The notes beneath the pieces were generated by a model. It searched no databases. It had not been told where the DNA came from and saw nothing but the letters and a program-made list of their open reading frames with translations. Source: Gerris lacustris (lineage: Eukaryota > Arthropoda > Insecta > Hemiptera > Gerridae). Taken from it: 64,000 nucleotides of DNA. Below, in pieces: positions 11,845 through 24,621 of the stretch. The stretch spans positions 150,903,388 through 150,967,387 of the forward strand of contig OX578276.1 in assembly GCA_951217055.1 (NCBI GenBank), given 5' to 3'. The number at the start of each line of letters is the position of its first letter. The stretch's first letter is position 1. The translations under genes were made by a program, and so were the position numbers.

Positions 11845-12830
11845 CCCTAGAACGCTAACCTGGAGTCAAAATGACTCCCATTTTTTTTTAAACTACGAAT
11901 GCACGGTGTCTGTAAAACACAGAACTCCCACATCTCAGCTATGCTATCTCCCACCCTTGAATGACCCTTCTACACTTCTATCAGTTCCACATTCAGATTC
12001 TAAAGAGGACATATCGTTTGTTTTTCTGCAGTCACGGAGTCATTTTGACTCCTGTTTAGTCTTACACGTAAATTTTTTGTAGGTAATTTTGACGCAGAAT
12101 AGTATTTTTTAGAATAGTATGTCGTGTTATTGTTTATTTGGTCATTTCAAATCTTATAAATTAGATATTATATAACTTTTAATTCAATAATTATTTCAAA
12201 TTAAAGGTAATATAATTGTAATTTATTCATTTATAAGTATAAATTGTTATATTTTTTTTTATCTTTATATGTCTAAATTATATAAAGTTAATAGAATATG
12301 AATATAGTCAAATAATGGAGAAAAAATACAATGATCCAAACGACATTTATCGCTTGATGAAGGAAATGACCGATTCAGATACCGATTATGAAAAAGAGCG
12401 TATTTGACAATAATGGTAACGGTTGTGATTTGGACCCTGATTTGAATATAGAAAATGCCTTTTTTGATCCCATCAGCGATGATGAGGAAAATAATAAATT
12501 AATTGAAACAATTTACGAAATAGAAAAACCAAAGGAAAGGAAAGAAAAAAGCTACATAAAAAAAAGTAAATAAAACCACTCCGGTAGATAACAATACCGG
12601 ATATGTAATAGTAGTGCAGTTTGAAAAACCGGAATTAAAAGGAAAAAAAAATGTTTTTTATGGCAATCAAAGCACCCAAGTGTCCCTTCAACTAGCACTA
12701 AAACGTGTTAAAAAAATATTGTACTTATTAGGCCTTTATATTTTAATAAAACTGGGTATAATAGATTTGGGAGTCAATATGACTCAAGGTTAGTCTTAAG
12801 AGGTTAAAAAATATGGTTAGCGTTCTAGGG
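11845..12830 (+). mobile_element. piggyBac element, non-autonomous remnant
   Basis: The termini are a perfect 16-bp inverted repeat, CCCTAGAACGCTAACC, flanked by TTAA at 11841-11844 and 12831-12834. The CCCTAGAA terminus with a TTAA duplication is the piggyBac hallmark. Subterminal GGAGTCAAAATGACTCC and matching inner copies (about 12037 and 12771) form a second set of repeats. Of the transposase only an acidic N-terminal piece (12314-12573) remains. The intact termini make it potentially mobilisable in trans. Confidence 0.92.
12314..12573 (+). pseudogene. piggyBac transposase N-terminal remnant, frameshifted
   Basis: A frame starts at ATG 12314 (MEKKYNDPNDIYRLMKEM...) and runs into TGA at 12405. 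The +1 frame then continues from 12388 to 12573 with an acidic stretch (DLDPDLNIENAFFDPISDDE) followed by Lys/Glu-rich sequence. An acidic Asp/Ser-rich N-terminus is usual for piggyBac transposases. The DDD catalytic core and the C-terminal cysteine-rich domain are absent. The assignment depends mainly on the surrounding piggyBac termini. Confidence 0.5.
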
Positions 12831-12874
12831 TTAAGGATCTGTTTTTTAATATTTCTTACTTGGGGAACCAGCAT

Positions 12875-13115
12875 GAATGTGTGGATTAAATTACTTACCA
12901 CATCTGCTAGGCCATCAGTGAATCGAGATGTCATGGGTTCAATCCCTCACTGTGATGCTCTGATTTATATGGCTCACTATTGATCACATCATACTCGCTT
13001 GGGTGGTACAATATACAGAGGTATGATGTGTGAAGTGGCTGCAACTCTCTACCATGGGGTTTGTAAAAAGGGCTTAAATTAGCCCTTAATCGCTAGATTT
13101 ATAATTGTACTGAGA
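12875..13115 (+). repeat. Probable tRNA-derived SINE
   Basis: GGGTTCAATCCCTC at about 12937 matches an RNA polymerase III box B. About 55 bp upstream is a weak box A-like segment. The following ~150 bp is unique and non-coding and ends in AT-rich DNA. No target-site duplication was identified. Confidence 0.4.
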
Positions 13116-13464
13116 CACCTATACATTTTAATTTATACTTTATGTATACTTATATTTAAGCTATCTACATATATGTATTTATGATATCCACATATTTTTA
13201 TTAAAGCTATCTTTTATTTTTTATACATGATTTGAATTTATGCCATATATAGTTTACATTATGCAATATTATATTTTGTTTATACTATGTACTTACTAGT
13301 CACTCTATTATTATTTATTTATTTTATTATTATTATAATTATTATTATTATTTTATATTTTTGAATTTAGTGTTTGGTTAGAGGGATACTTTTAAGTTAT
13401 AATTACCTACTTTTATTATTATTTATATTATTACTTTTGGTCTTAATATGTTGTACTCTTAACA

Positions 13465-13514
<50 letters not shown>

Positions 13515-14010
13515 TAAAGAAAGAAGATAATAATTATTTTCTAGATTATTATATTATATTGTGCTTATCAACATAATAAAAAAAAAAAAATAAATAAAAA
13601 TATCAAATCCTTTTTTCTTAAGTCCAAAAAATTAATTAATTAAATGTGCCAGATGTTGAGAGTAGATAATTATTTTTTTGAGGCATTATTAACAATTTAT
13701 TTTACATCTTCAGTTGGACTCAATGAATCAGGTTTTGTGTTTTTTATATATATATAATATATAAAAAAAAAAAAAAAAAAAAAATTAAAAGACTGCATTT
13801 ATTTTTTCATTTATTTTTTTTGTGAAAATAGTTTTATTGATTTTATTTTATATAAATAGAAATAATAATAAATATATTAATCCAATTTTTAAAAATAAGC
13901 AAATCGTTAAAAATTATAGAAAGAGAAAATAATAAAGTGAAATAAGTATTTAATGAAATAAAAATGTACTATTTATAAGCTAACTCTTAGTCGTTAATTT
14001 TATCTATTTT

Positions 14011-14014
<4 letters not shown>
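13116..14014. other. AT-rich intergenic DNA with (TA)n at 13471-13507
   Basis: Low complexity, with ATT/TTA trinucleotide runs, a (TA)n tract, and poly(A) at 13577-13590 and 13766-13784. No gene seen. Confidence 0.6.

Positions 14015-14095
<81 letters not shown>
14015..14095. repeat. (TA)n microsatellite
   Basis: About 80 bp of uninterrupted TA repeats. Confidence 0.95.
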
Positions 14096-14104
<9 letters not shown>

Positions 14105-14584
14105 TTTTACCAGATTGTGTAAATAAATTCAAATTTTTATTGCCTAGAAAAAAAGTTATAAAAAATTAGGTGAAGTTTCTGTCTGTTACCTATTTAAAAG
14201 GGGTTGTTTATAAATGCTGTTTTTTTTTTTTTTCAATGAAACATTTTGTATTTTTTAATTTGAAATTTCAAATATTAATGTTATGTTTTTCTTTTGAGTA
14301 GTAAAAAAGTTTTGTATTTACCTCAATGTTTTAGAAAATATATACCTATATATTTTTTTCCCGTGGTAGGCTGTGAAATAGTAACTTTAGAGCCTAAGAA
14401 ACATAGCTAAAATCCATTTTTTCATTATGGGGACTTAAAAAAAATCTTTTCATTACTCCTAAACTGTATTGAAAATTTTTCAATTCTCTATTGAAATGTT
14501 TCAATAGAGCCATTCAATCGGATTGCTTAAAAAGGTATCTAGTTTAACTTCTTTTCCTTCTGCAATGGCAATATCATTGAATTG

Positions 14585-15028
14585 GTGTTTACATGTTTCA
14601 ATTTCATGGATTCAGTCATGTTTCAATTTCATGGATTCAGTCATGTTTCAATTTCATGGATTCAGTCATGTTTCAATCTCATTGATTCAGTCATGTTTCA
14701 ATTTCATTGATTCAGTCATGTTTCAATTTCATTGACTTAGTCATGTTTCAATTTCATTGATTCAGTCATGTTTCAATCTCATTGATTCAGTCATGTTTCA
14801 ATCTCATTGATTCAGTCATGTTTCAATCTCATTGATTCAGTCATGTTTCAATCTCATTGATTCAGTCATGTTTCAATCTCATTGATTCAGTCATGTTTCA
14901 ATCTCATTGATTCAGTCATGTTTCAATCTCATTGATTTAGTCATGTTTCAATCTCATTGATTCAGTCATGTTTCAATCTCATTGATTCAGTCATGTTTCA
15001 ATTTCATTGACTTAGTCATGTTTCAGTC
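14585..15028. repeat. 25-bp minisatellite
   Basis: About 17 tandem copies of the 25-bp unit CATGTTTCAATYTCATTGAT + TCAGT. Variants (TTTCATGG, TCTCATTG, GACTTAG) are arranged in blocks, which shows local homogenisation. The short ORF over its start is repeat-derived. Confidence 0.95.
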
Positions 15029-15537
15029 TAAAAACACGAAATAATGGTATTTTCTGAAACATCAGTAAATTTTAAAATCTTTGTTTTTTTTTATTTTAAC
15101 TGATCCTCCTCATCCTCAAATTCTATTCCATTCACATTCGATGTTGTTAACACAGTTAAATAATTTAAATTTGTTTTTTGTTTTTGTTTTTTTTGCACAA
15201 AAAAAAAACAATCCTAATCAATAATGGACAACTTACGGAAACTTTATCAATAATAATAATAATATATTAATTAAATTATTTAGAAAACAAATTTTTAATC
15301 ACCTACACATTTTACAATTTTTTCTTTCAAATATCCAATTTATATAATATATGTATATACAAAAAAAGAAGAAATATATATATATAATTTTTATGTATCA
15401 TATAATATATTTCAAAATTTTATCTTTATTATTATTATTATTTTTTTTTTTTTTTTTTATTAAAAAAGCTGAATGATTGTATTTTTACAAATTAAATCTA
15501 TTGAAATAACATTACTTGCTGATTTAATATACATATA
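15029..15537. other. AT-rich intergenic DNA
   Basis: Poly(T) and (ATT)n tracts. No gene or paired repeat seen. Confidence 0.6.
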
Positions 15538-17249
<1,712 letters not shown>

Positions 17250-17700
17250 AATTGTGAAATAGTACATTGGGCGTCTAGTGCGGAAAGTAGCATTTTGCAT
17301 GCAAGTGTGGAGTTTGCACCCGAGCGACAGCGAGGGTAGTAAAACCACACGAGCAAAGCAAAATGCAGTTTTCCCACGAGTTGCGTACCGTACTTTATCT
17401 ACGATTGTTGGATTTTAATGATAAGTACAGAAAAAAATGTATTGTAAGTTCGTATTTCTCTTTTTATAAAGATGACATTAATATAAGTAAGTTGTATTTT
17501 GTGCCGAATTAATTATTTCGGGAGGCGTATTATTCTCCTCATTTTCGTCGTAATGACATAAATCACTCATTGTTTTTCACTAAAAACTCGATATAAACAG
17601 TTACTTTAATTAAACAAACAGCAAATTTGTTTTGTTAAATGTAAACAAACTTGCTAATTGAGCGTTAAGATGAAGAATCCTTCTTTTTTACCGCACTAAA
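17250..17700 (+). mobile_element. Truncated copy of the recombinase-exon element
   Basis: It has the same left module as at 3648 (GTGCGGAAAGTAGCATTTTG ... CTTTATCTACGATTG). A minus-strand relic of the first exon follows at about 17440-17572, readable as a frame beginning MSDLCHYDENEENNTPPEI and broken downstream. It ends near the degraded central palindrome (CCGCACTAAAGTGG); the right terminus found in the other copies is missing. Confidence 0.75.
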
Positions 17701-17830
17701 GTGGAAAAAAAAAGGAATTATGAAACGTATATCATTATACACAATTAATACACAAAAATATATATACAAAATTTCAACATCCTGCAGCGTTATGAACAAT
17801 TGCAAAGTGTTTTTTTTAAAAAAAACAACT

Positions 17831-17970
17831 TTTAATTTTAATCAAATTATAATTATTATTAACTACGGGAAACAGACAGTGAAAAATACACTCCTGTGCC
17901 AGGATTTAAATTATAATTTGATTTAAATTAAAATTTAACTTTCCGTAGTATGAAAACTACCAAAAACTTA
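17831..17970. mobile_element. tRNA-like foldback element, deleted copy
   Basis: It shares the outer arms of the elements at 43222, 45236 and 46342: CAAATTATAATTATTATTAA then ACTACGGGAAACAGACAG on the left, and ATTATAATTTGATTTAAATT then CCGTAGTATGAA on the right. The central tRNA-like part is reduced to CCTGTGCCAGGATTTAAA, so most of the core and the inner arms were lost. Confidence 0.7.
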
Positions 17971-19062
17971 AAAATTTAAAAACAACTTTTTGATATACAG
18001 GGCAACCTCGAGGATTATTGATAAAGGTATCCAAAACATTATGAGGTTTCAATATATCTCCAGGTTCTACTTTGTGTTGTAAATTCAACATTCTTGTATT
18101 ATACATTAAAGACATTTTTTTTTTTTTTTTTTTGAAAAGTCAGTAACTATTATTATTTTTATTTTTTTTACATTTGACTGATTTTTACTATCCTCAAATT
18201 TAATTTAATAATTTACAAGGCCTATATAAATCGATAAACGTATCCTTCGTTTCCTTATCTCAAACTAATTGAAGTACTAACTGAGATTAGGATAAAAAAC
18301 AAACAAATGTATATTTATGAGACTCTTGACATGTGTTAAAAATTACTGTTGTAAAACAAAAGAATATAATACCTTACAGGTAATATTTCAATTTTTGAAT
18401 ATTGACCGAATTACAATTTATTTTTATTTTATTCAAATAAACCATGTCAAATTGTTATTGGTCATTTAGAAGTGTATTCTTTTTTTTTAATTGTATTAGT
18501 AAGTACGACAAAAAATAACACATTTAATTTTGAATGAATATTGGTGATAAAAAAAATTTAAAATTTTAATTTGGCAGTGTAAAATTAATTTTTTTTTTTC
18601 TGTTTTTAAAATTATTATTTTAATGTATAATTATCTTCTCTTTCGCTTTTTAAAAGATAAATAAGAACAACAAAAAAATATAATATATAATCGCATAGTA
18701 TGCATTTCTTTATTTTTTCAAAGTTTTTTTTTTTTTTTTTTCAATTATTATTATTTGTCAAAAGAAAAAGATAATTATTATCTGTGTCAAATGTGCTTCC
18801 GTATAATTGTGTATCTAGTCATTTTATCTTGCAGTCACAAAAAAAAATGGGAAAAAAATATAAAATTAATGTATAAAAAAAAAAAAAAAATGTGAAAAAA
18901 ACAAAACAAAACAAAAATATAAAACTAAAATATATATATATAAAAAATATGAAAGTTGGTTTTTTTTTCTAATTTAAAATTTACCCTCAGATATAATCTT
19001 TTATGTAATGTTGTGATCAAAAACCACGTTTTAAACACGTGACTCTGATGCTTGTTTCTTCC
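17971..19062. other. AT-rich intergenic DNA
   Basis: Many A and T homopolymer runs. No gene, paired ends or tRNA-like boxes seen. Confidence 0.6.
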
Positions 19063-20364
19063 TAGTAGTCCAGGAGATAGCGTGCAAAAAAATCTGACTA
19101 ACATCAAGCTAGAATTTTGTGTATAAAGTAGGATTTACACTATTTCACTTTGGAGGTTCATCCAGAGTGAATAATACTCTGGATGATCTTCCAAGAGTGA
19201 ATTCATCTCTGTTTACACATTTTCATTCGTTTATTTGTTTTCACTGCCAGTGTTCCTCACTTCGTTGAATTTAAAGGCTCTAAATAATCTCTCGTTCGAG
19301 AAAGAATGCTAGGATTATGCGAGCGAGTATTGATTTAATTTTACGTGAGCTAAATAATGCAATTATGAAATTGACAGAGGACAGTGATCAGACAGAAGGA
19401 CAGTGATATGCTTCTAGGAACAATAACATTTATGCGTCTTGCCACTTGAATGCCATTGCAGAATTAAAAATAATAGAAAATATAAACTAATTTATTTGTT
19501 TGCAAAATTATTTAAATGTTGTTAAAAAAAGAAAGAGAGAAAGAAAAAAAATTACGCAATGGAAAAAAGGTTACGGCTGATAAACAGAAAGGGATCTGAG
19601 AGGTTTAGAGAAACACTAAGTATTAGTGTTTATTTATAGTATAGTTCCTTATTACGTTTACACTTGTCCCTTCGCGTGCCCTCTGGATGATTCATCGGTT
19701 GGAGGAAAGAGTGTTTCATCCAAAGTTTGAAAGAGGTAAAACTGTTTCATCGTTCATCTTTGATGTTCACTTTGGTAGAAAGTGAAATGGAATTTATACT
19801 TTTCACTCTAGATGAATCATCCAAGATGAACCTCCAAAGTGGTAAGTGTAAATGAGCCTTAAGTTAATCTTTTGGTGCCTTTTAGTAATATGTGGTTGGT
19901 TAAGTTCTTCTGCGGGATATAGCTTGGTAATAGTCATTTGAAAAAAAACAAACCGGTGGAGATCAGCCATGTCCTGCCAATTATGGTGGACAATGTGATA
20001 TTCATGATCCTGAGTACAAAATTAGTCAGTAGACCGAAAATCAAGTTTTTAGTTTGTCACTTGATAGGTGACCACTTTGATTTGGAGTAACATTTGAACA
20101 ACTAACCTATCAAGTGACATCAACTTGATTTTCTTTCTACTGACTAATTTTGTACTCAGGATCATGAAAATCACATTGTCCACCATAATTGGTGGGACAT
20201 GGATGCTCTCCACTGGTTTGTCGTTTCAAATGCCTATTGCCAAGCTATGTCCCGCAGACGAAATTAGCCAACCAAATGATAGGCACCAAATAATTAACTT
20301 ATTAACAAAATTCTAGCTTGATGTTAGTCAGATACTTTTTTCCACGTTACCTCCTGGACTATTA
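19063..20364. repeat. Large palindrome (foldback), split by a MITE
   Basis: The left arm (19063-19126 plus 19860 to about 20070) is the reverse complement of the right arm (about 20104-20364). Landmarks are AGTCCAGGAG / CTCCTGGACT, CTGACTAACATCAAGC / GCTTGATGTTAGTCAG, and CCTGAGTACAAAATTAGTCA / TGACTAATTTTGTACTCAGG. Each arm is about 265 bp and the loop about 33 bp. The MITE at 19127-19859 interrupts only the left arm, so the palindrome is older. No coding function is apparent. Confidence 0.85.
19127..19859. mobile_element. PIF/Harbinger-like MITE (TAA target)
   Basis: Left end AGTAGGATTTACAC and reverse-complemented right end AGGCTCATTTACAC, with CACTTTGGAGGTTCATC repeated inside both ends. 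It is flanked by TAA at 19124-19126 and 19860-19862. A 3-bp TWA duplication and a CTCATTTACAC-type terminus fit PIF/Harbinger non-autonomous elements. Interior pairs around AGAGTGAA and ATGATTCATC form further stems. The 733 bp has no transposase. Confidence 0.7.
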
Positions 20365-20677
20365 AAAAGTGTGTTATAGCAGTCTATGAATAGAGGAAAC
20401 TGAAAGACATCAAGATGTCAATTAGTTCAAGTTATTATTAAAATGGGCTTGCAATCGGCACATAATAGCTGTAAGCACCTTCTTCCGCTTTTTTTTTTTG
20501 TCATCCGGGAGAATTTTACACCCGAAGACTCAGACCACTTATGTGTATCCATTGAACAAACCTGGGTTTGGAACCAAAGTCTTCAGATTTGTGTGAAGTC
20601 TTTGGTCTTTAACCATGACTCACATGTCGATATTTATATCAACCGAGAGTGGTGATCATGGTTGCCAGGCCAAAACC
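20365..20677. other. Non-repetitive intergenic DNA
   Basis: More balanced composition than the surroundings. The frame at 20443-20655 shows no family motif that I recognise, has no splice context and is not called. Confidence 0.4.
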
Positions 20678-20972
20678 TGGTAGTGCAGGGTTGCAAACTA
20701 GACAGTAAAGTCAGTAATAGTCTGTATTTTGAGAAAAGTCTGTATTAGGTCAGTATTTTATGATATTAGTCAGTAAAGTCAGTTTTTTAAACCTTGCGGA
20801 AGCCCTGGGAAACTGAGGGCAAGTTTTGGTGCTACCTGGGTAAGGATGTGGCACATTGCTTGTGTACAGTTTTCATAGCTTTCATGAGCTGCTACTACCT
20901 AACAGCACCACTCTTCTTTAATTTAATTTATTTTTTTTTTCTTTTTTACAATCTTAATGTTAGTTAAGTGAA

Positions 20973-21218
20973 ATGGATAATTGTTATTTCACACTTTGTT
21001 ACGATGAAACTACCAATGCTGCATCCTGTAAAGAGTTGCAAATAACTGTTAGGTATTGGTCCGAATCAAATGAAAGGATTATATCACGACATTTGCAAAC
21101 ATTTTTTATTGGCTCAGCAACTGCTCAAGATTTATTTGCCAAGTTATGTGAGCCATTAAATAAGGCTAAATTGCCTCGAGCTAAATTGCTTATGCTTATT
21201 ATGGTGGACCAAATGTAA
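20973..21218 (+). pseudogene. hAT transposase fragment (5' part)
   Basis: An 81-residue frame starts MDNCYFTLCYDETTNAASCK. The pattern (F-x-L-x-x-D-E-T-T-N then RYWS, then HLQTFFIGSATAQDL) fits the RNase-H-like region of an insect hAT-family transposase as I remember it. The frame ends at VDQM just where the inserted element begins, and coding-like sequence resumes at 21816. The methionine may not be the original start. Confidence 0.6.
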
Positions 21219-21223
21219 ACAAT

Positions 21224-21801
21224 CTTTTATCTACGATTGATACGAAATATAAACATTTGATCTTTGTTTAGATGCGTAGAAAGTGATTATTTACGTACTT
21301 GTATTCATTGCGCATGCGCGTCTCATAGTTCTGAATAATTCCTCTTCTTTACCACGCTAGGGCTGTAAAGAAGAGGAATTCTTCAGCTTTACGCACGATT
21401 AGTGAGTTTGTTTACATTTAACAAAACTAATTTGGTGTTCTTTTATTAAAGTAACTGTTTATATCGAGTTTTTAGTGAAAAACAATGAGTGAATCAAGTG
21501 ACTTTGACGAAAATGTGGAGAATAATAATCCTCCAGAAATAATTAATTCGGCAAAAAATACAACTAATGAATTAATGCCATCTTTATCAAGAGAGAGATA
21601 CGAACTTACATACAGCAAGTTTATTTGTTTCTTTATTTATTATTTAAATCTAACAATCGTAGATAAAGTACGGTATGCAACTCGTGTGAAAACGGCATTT
21701 TGCATTGCTCGTGTGGTTTTACCACCCTCGCTATCGCTCGGGTGCAAAATCCACACTCGCATGCAAAATGCTACTTTCCGCACTAGACGCGTAATGTACT
21801 A
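21224..21801 (-). mobile_element. Recombinase-exon element, near-complete copy, inserted in hAT
   Basis: Inverted relative to the copies at 3648, 17250 and 59562. It begins TTTATCTACGATTGATACGA, has the central hairpin CCTCTTCTTTACCAC / TGTAAAGAAGAGG near 21345-21380, and carries an ATG-led exon at 21485. It ends with the module containing CTACTTTCCGCACTAGACGC. It splits the hAT transposase. Its coding exon lies on the plus strand. Confidence 0.8.
21485..21640 (+). pseudogene. First exon of a probable tyrosine-recombinase-like protein
   Basis: The frame from ATG 21485 gives an acidic, Asn-rich start (SDFDENVENNNPPEIINSAK) and then PSLSRERYELTYSKF. The latter resembles the N-terminal SAM-like core-binding segment of insect tyrosine-recombinase (Crypton-like/DUF3504-type) proteins. 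Right after this the open frame drifts into AT-rich sequence, and AGCAA/GTTTAT at 21613-21622 could be a splice donor. A matching exon is found inverted at about 59750-59874. The family call is from motif memory only. Confidence 0.45.
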
Positions 21802-21815
21802 TTATTAGACTTATG

Positions 21816-22205
21816 AACAAATATATGATTGTGCGAAAAATAAAAACTATGGTTGATGTTGGAGCCTATAAAATTCATGTTTTACACAATGCATTTAAAC
21901 GGGGCATGGAAGTAATTGGAGATGGTGCATCAAATTTATTTTTCCAAATGCACTATTTTTTAAAGTTTGGCCGTCAAGGTAGGAAGATTTCACTAAAGTT
22001 TAAAAAGGCCTAAATTTGCCCAGTTATAAATTAAGCATGTGTCGTCAAGATGGTTATCCTTGGAGCAAGCAGGCAAACGACTTATAGAATAATGGCCAGC
22101 ATATGTTAAATATTTCCTCTCATTTATCCCAAAATATAAAACTGACCGTGAAATATCAACATATTTAAATTATGAAACACAAATTATAAAAACACTTTAA
22201 TTATG
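21816..22205 (+). pseudogene. hAT transposase fragment (3' part)
   Basis: Coding similarity resumes with MVDVGAYKIHVLHNAFKRGM, the 'VDVGTCKLH..HNAF' type segment expected downstream of the fragment at 20973. It then needs frame changes near 22010 to continue through VILGASRQ and a segment ending TYLNYETQIIKTL. Stops and indels show it is dead. It is colinear with the first fragment across the 578-bp insertion. Confidence 0.55.
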
Positions 22206-22464
22206 AAATATAAGAACATCGTTACTCTGTTAAAAATTGACACGATGATAGCGGAAGTATCTTTGTTTGTATATTGTTTATTAAATAGGAAGCGAGAGAA
22301 TTGGCCTGAACAGCTGTGACAACTGATATCAGTAATGTTAGTTGGTATTAGACTGTATTTTCACATAAGTAATTTGTAAATTTGATCTTACAACCACTTT
22401 GCAGCCCTGGTAGTGTTATTCTTTCAAGCTGCTACTCTTTTGTTTAAACAATGCTGGGTGAGCA

Positions 22465-22550
22465 TTGAGCGGAGGGCCCCCGTCTGGGAATTGAACCCAG
22501 AGCTGTATGGTTAGGTGGACACCCATCCAACTACTCGCCCAGCTTACTCG
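22465..22550 (-). repeat. tRNA-derived SINE head
   Basis: On the minus strand TGGGCGAGTAGTTGG (box A-like) is followed by GGGTTCAATTCCC (box B). The spacing is typical of a tRNA-related promoter, and TGGACACCCATCC-type sequence lies between them. The body and tail on the minus strand run to lower coordinates but are not clearly delimited. Confidence 0.55.
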
Positions 22551-22799
22551 ATGTAGCCTAACTTGAGTGATTGTATGCCAACCACTCTCCCCAACAGGCT
22601 ACCCAGCCCTTTTCCTTCCACCTTACTTGGATGCATTTAACAAAGATATTTTTAATTTACTACTAGCTTTATTTACAAGTGACTTTTCTTTTGTTGATTC
22701 TACATTTTTCTCCTAATAAATTAAACTTTCTTTGGAATAAAATGTTTGGTAGATAAATTCTAAAGAAACAGTAAGAGATATTCTACAAAACACATATAA

Positions 22800-23335
22800 G
22801 GGTGATTCCAATTTAAAGTGCTATTTTGGAATCTAAAATTGGACGTTGCTAGAAAACCAGTGTTGCGGCATTGCAAAAATCTCTCGCCACTTAAAATCTC
22901 CCTGCCACAACCAGAGTAGGGGTCACATATATGTAATGCCACGGTAATTACATTTTTTTAAAGGACAAACTTTAACTTGAAGTTCCGTTTAGTAATAATT
23001 TATTATTTTTAATAACTAACTCATATACATAATTTTAATCCTGGTAGGACCCTACTTCAAAATTATCCAATAAGTTATTGAATATAATTATTAAATGAAT
23101 GAGCTAGAGTGAAGTGAATAAGAACAACTGACTTAAGGGCAGCCACGGTTGTTACAAAATCGCCTTTTGAAAATGTTTGTAGTGATTAAAATTAAGCGGC
23201 GCATTATTTTTTTGCTTGGTTGTAGTTCTGTTAGCTTAACTGAGTAACCATGAAGAAAAATACTGTCAATTATGTGAAAAACGCTCCAGTTATTCATCTA
23301 GGACATGAAAATTGCACTTTAAATTGGAATCACCC
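22800..23335. mobile_element. DNA transposon (MITE) with ATAA duplication
   Basis: The ends are a perfect 22-bp inverted repeat beginning GGGTGATTCCAATTTAAAGT, flanked by ATAA at 22796-22799 and 23336-23339. The interior is non-coding apart from a short frame (23250-23339) that reads out through the right terminus and is probably chance. I cannot assign a superfamily. The element at 23915-24621 has the same ATAA target but different termini. Confidence 0.75.
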
Positions 23336-23914
23336 ATAACGAGATGTAGTAATCAAACAATTTTAAGGTAAAATTAGCTCTTAAGGCTCACACTATACGG
23401 TCGCCAGACAGGTCTGGATATTTTTGCAGACCTGTATGGAGACTAAAAGACCGTGTATCTTATGAAATTGTGTGACTTTTCTCACACCCTACTAGCACAA
23501 CTGATTCAAAAGACATCCCTGGGATATCCTTTTGTCCAGATTATATGTTGCCATAATTTTGGTCCTATGGTTATCCCTAATTGGGTCGTCCTAAGGATCC
23601 AGTATCTAGTTAAGGATATCCTATGGATATCCAGTTAACTCTTGGGCTCGCTGAATAAAAACTAAGATCTCCCCAACGTATTATAACAACATATCTACCT
23701 GATGTACTTATTTCGTTATGCAAAGGATGATGTCCAAGTGGGCAGCTATGAAACAGGCTGGAATATTCAAAAGATTTATTAAAGCTTTTTACATATTATA
23801 TTGTTTAAGGTTCAAGTATCCATTTGAATATTGTTCAACAGGAATGTGTGATCTTGTGGGCAGAGTGTCTGACCCACAAACAGGAAGAGCCAGGTTAAAA
23901 TCGCGTAGATATAA

Positions 23915-24621
23915 GAGGAGCCTAGTATCAAAGACGGAGATTCGACTTTTTTTCCGAACTTCAGTTATCTATTGTTTCTTATAGATTTTTGGTTCCTGCA
24001 TCAGATTCTGCTATCCATTTGCTTCAAAAACGGCCAGAAAAGGGGGTAAAGATGCAATAATATTTGTAGTTTTGTTTCAAATACGGACAAGTCAACACAC
24101 GTTTTGCTTCAAAAGTTGACATAACCGAAACAGCCAATCAGGAGGCTGCATTCTACTAACTCGTTCCTATGATGCACTGCGGGCTTTAGCATCTTAATAC
24201 CTACTCCTACCATTTTGTCATACATGTTTAGAAAAAAGATACCCCAAGGAGAAATTGAGAAATCAATTTTCGCTCTAAATTTGGGGGCACTACCCCTAAG
24301 AACTCTGATAAACGTGGAAAAAAAAATTATTACTCCAATATTATTATTCTACCCATTATTTTCAACGTCATTTTACTTCAAAAACGGACAAAACCTTGTT
24401 TTTGTTTCAAAAGCGGACAACTCCACTTTTTAACTACATTTAGCAGCTAAAATATCAAAGAAATTCACGTTTTGAGTACTTCTAACTAGTTTTGAGTCTA
24501 TTAAGAATCTACAGAAAAAAAAATCATTGCTCTAGCACCTGTAGAATTTGAGCTACAGTTTTTCGGCTCTCCTATAAAATTTTGAAATGTGCTCTTGTCC
24601 GTCTTTGATACTAAGCTCCTC
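23915..24621. mobile_element. DNA transposon (MITE) with ATAA duplication
   Basis: Left end GAGGAGCCTAGTATCAAAGA, right end (reverse complement) GAGGAGCTTAGTATCAAAGA, flanked by ATAA at 23911-23914 and 24622-24625. The interior repeats a short motif (AAAAACGGCCA, AAATACGGACAAGTC, AAAACGGACAAAACC, AAAGCGGACAACTCC). No gene found. Confidence 0.75.

Larger units (their letters stand above)
20686..22407 (+). mobile_element. hAT transposon with degraded transposase
   Basis: The termini are CAGGGTTGCAAACT on the left and, reverse-complemented on the right, CAGGGCTGCAAAGTGG. The 8-bp direct repeat TGGTAGTG lies at 20678-20685 and 22408-22415. CAGGG-type ends with an 8-bp duplication are the hAT signature. 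Transposase remnants lie at 20973-21218 and 21816-22205, and a second, unrelated element (21224-21801) is inserted between them. Overlap between the duplication and the last two bases of the right terminus leaves a 2-bp uncertainty. Confidence 0.88.
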
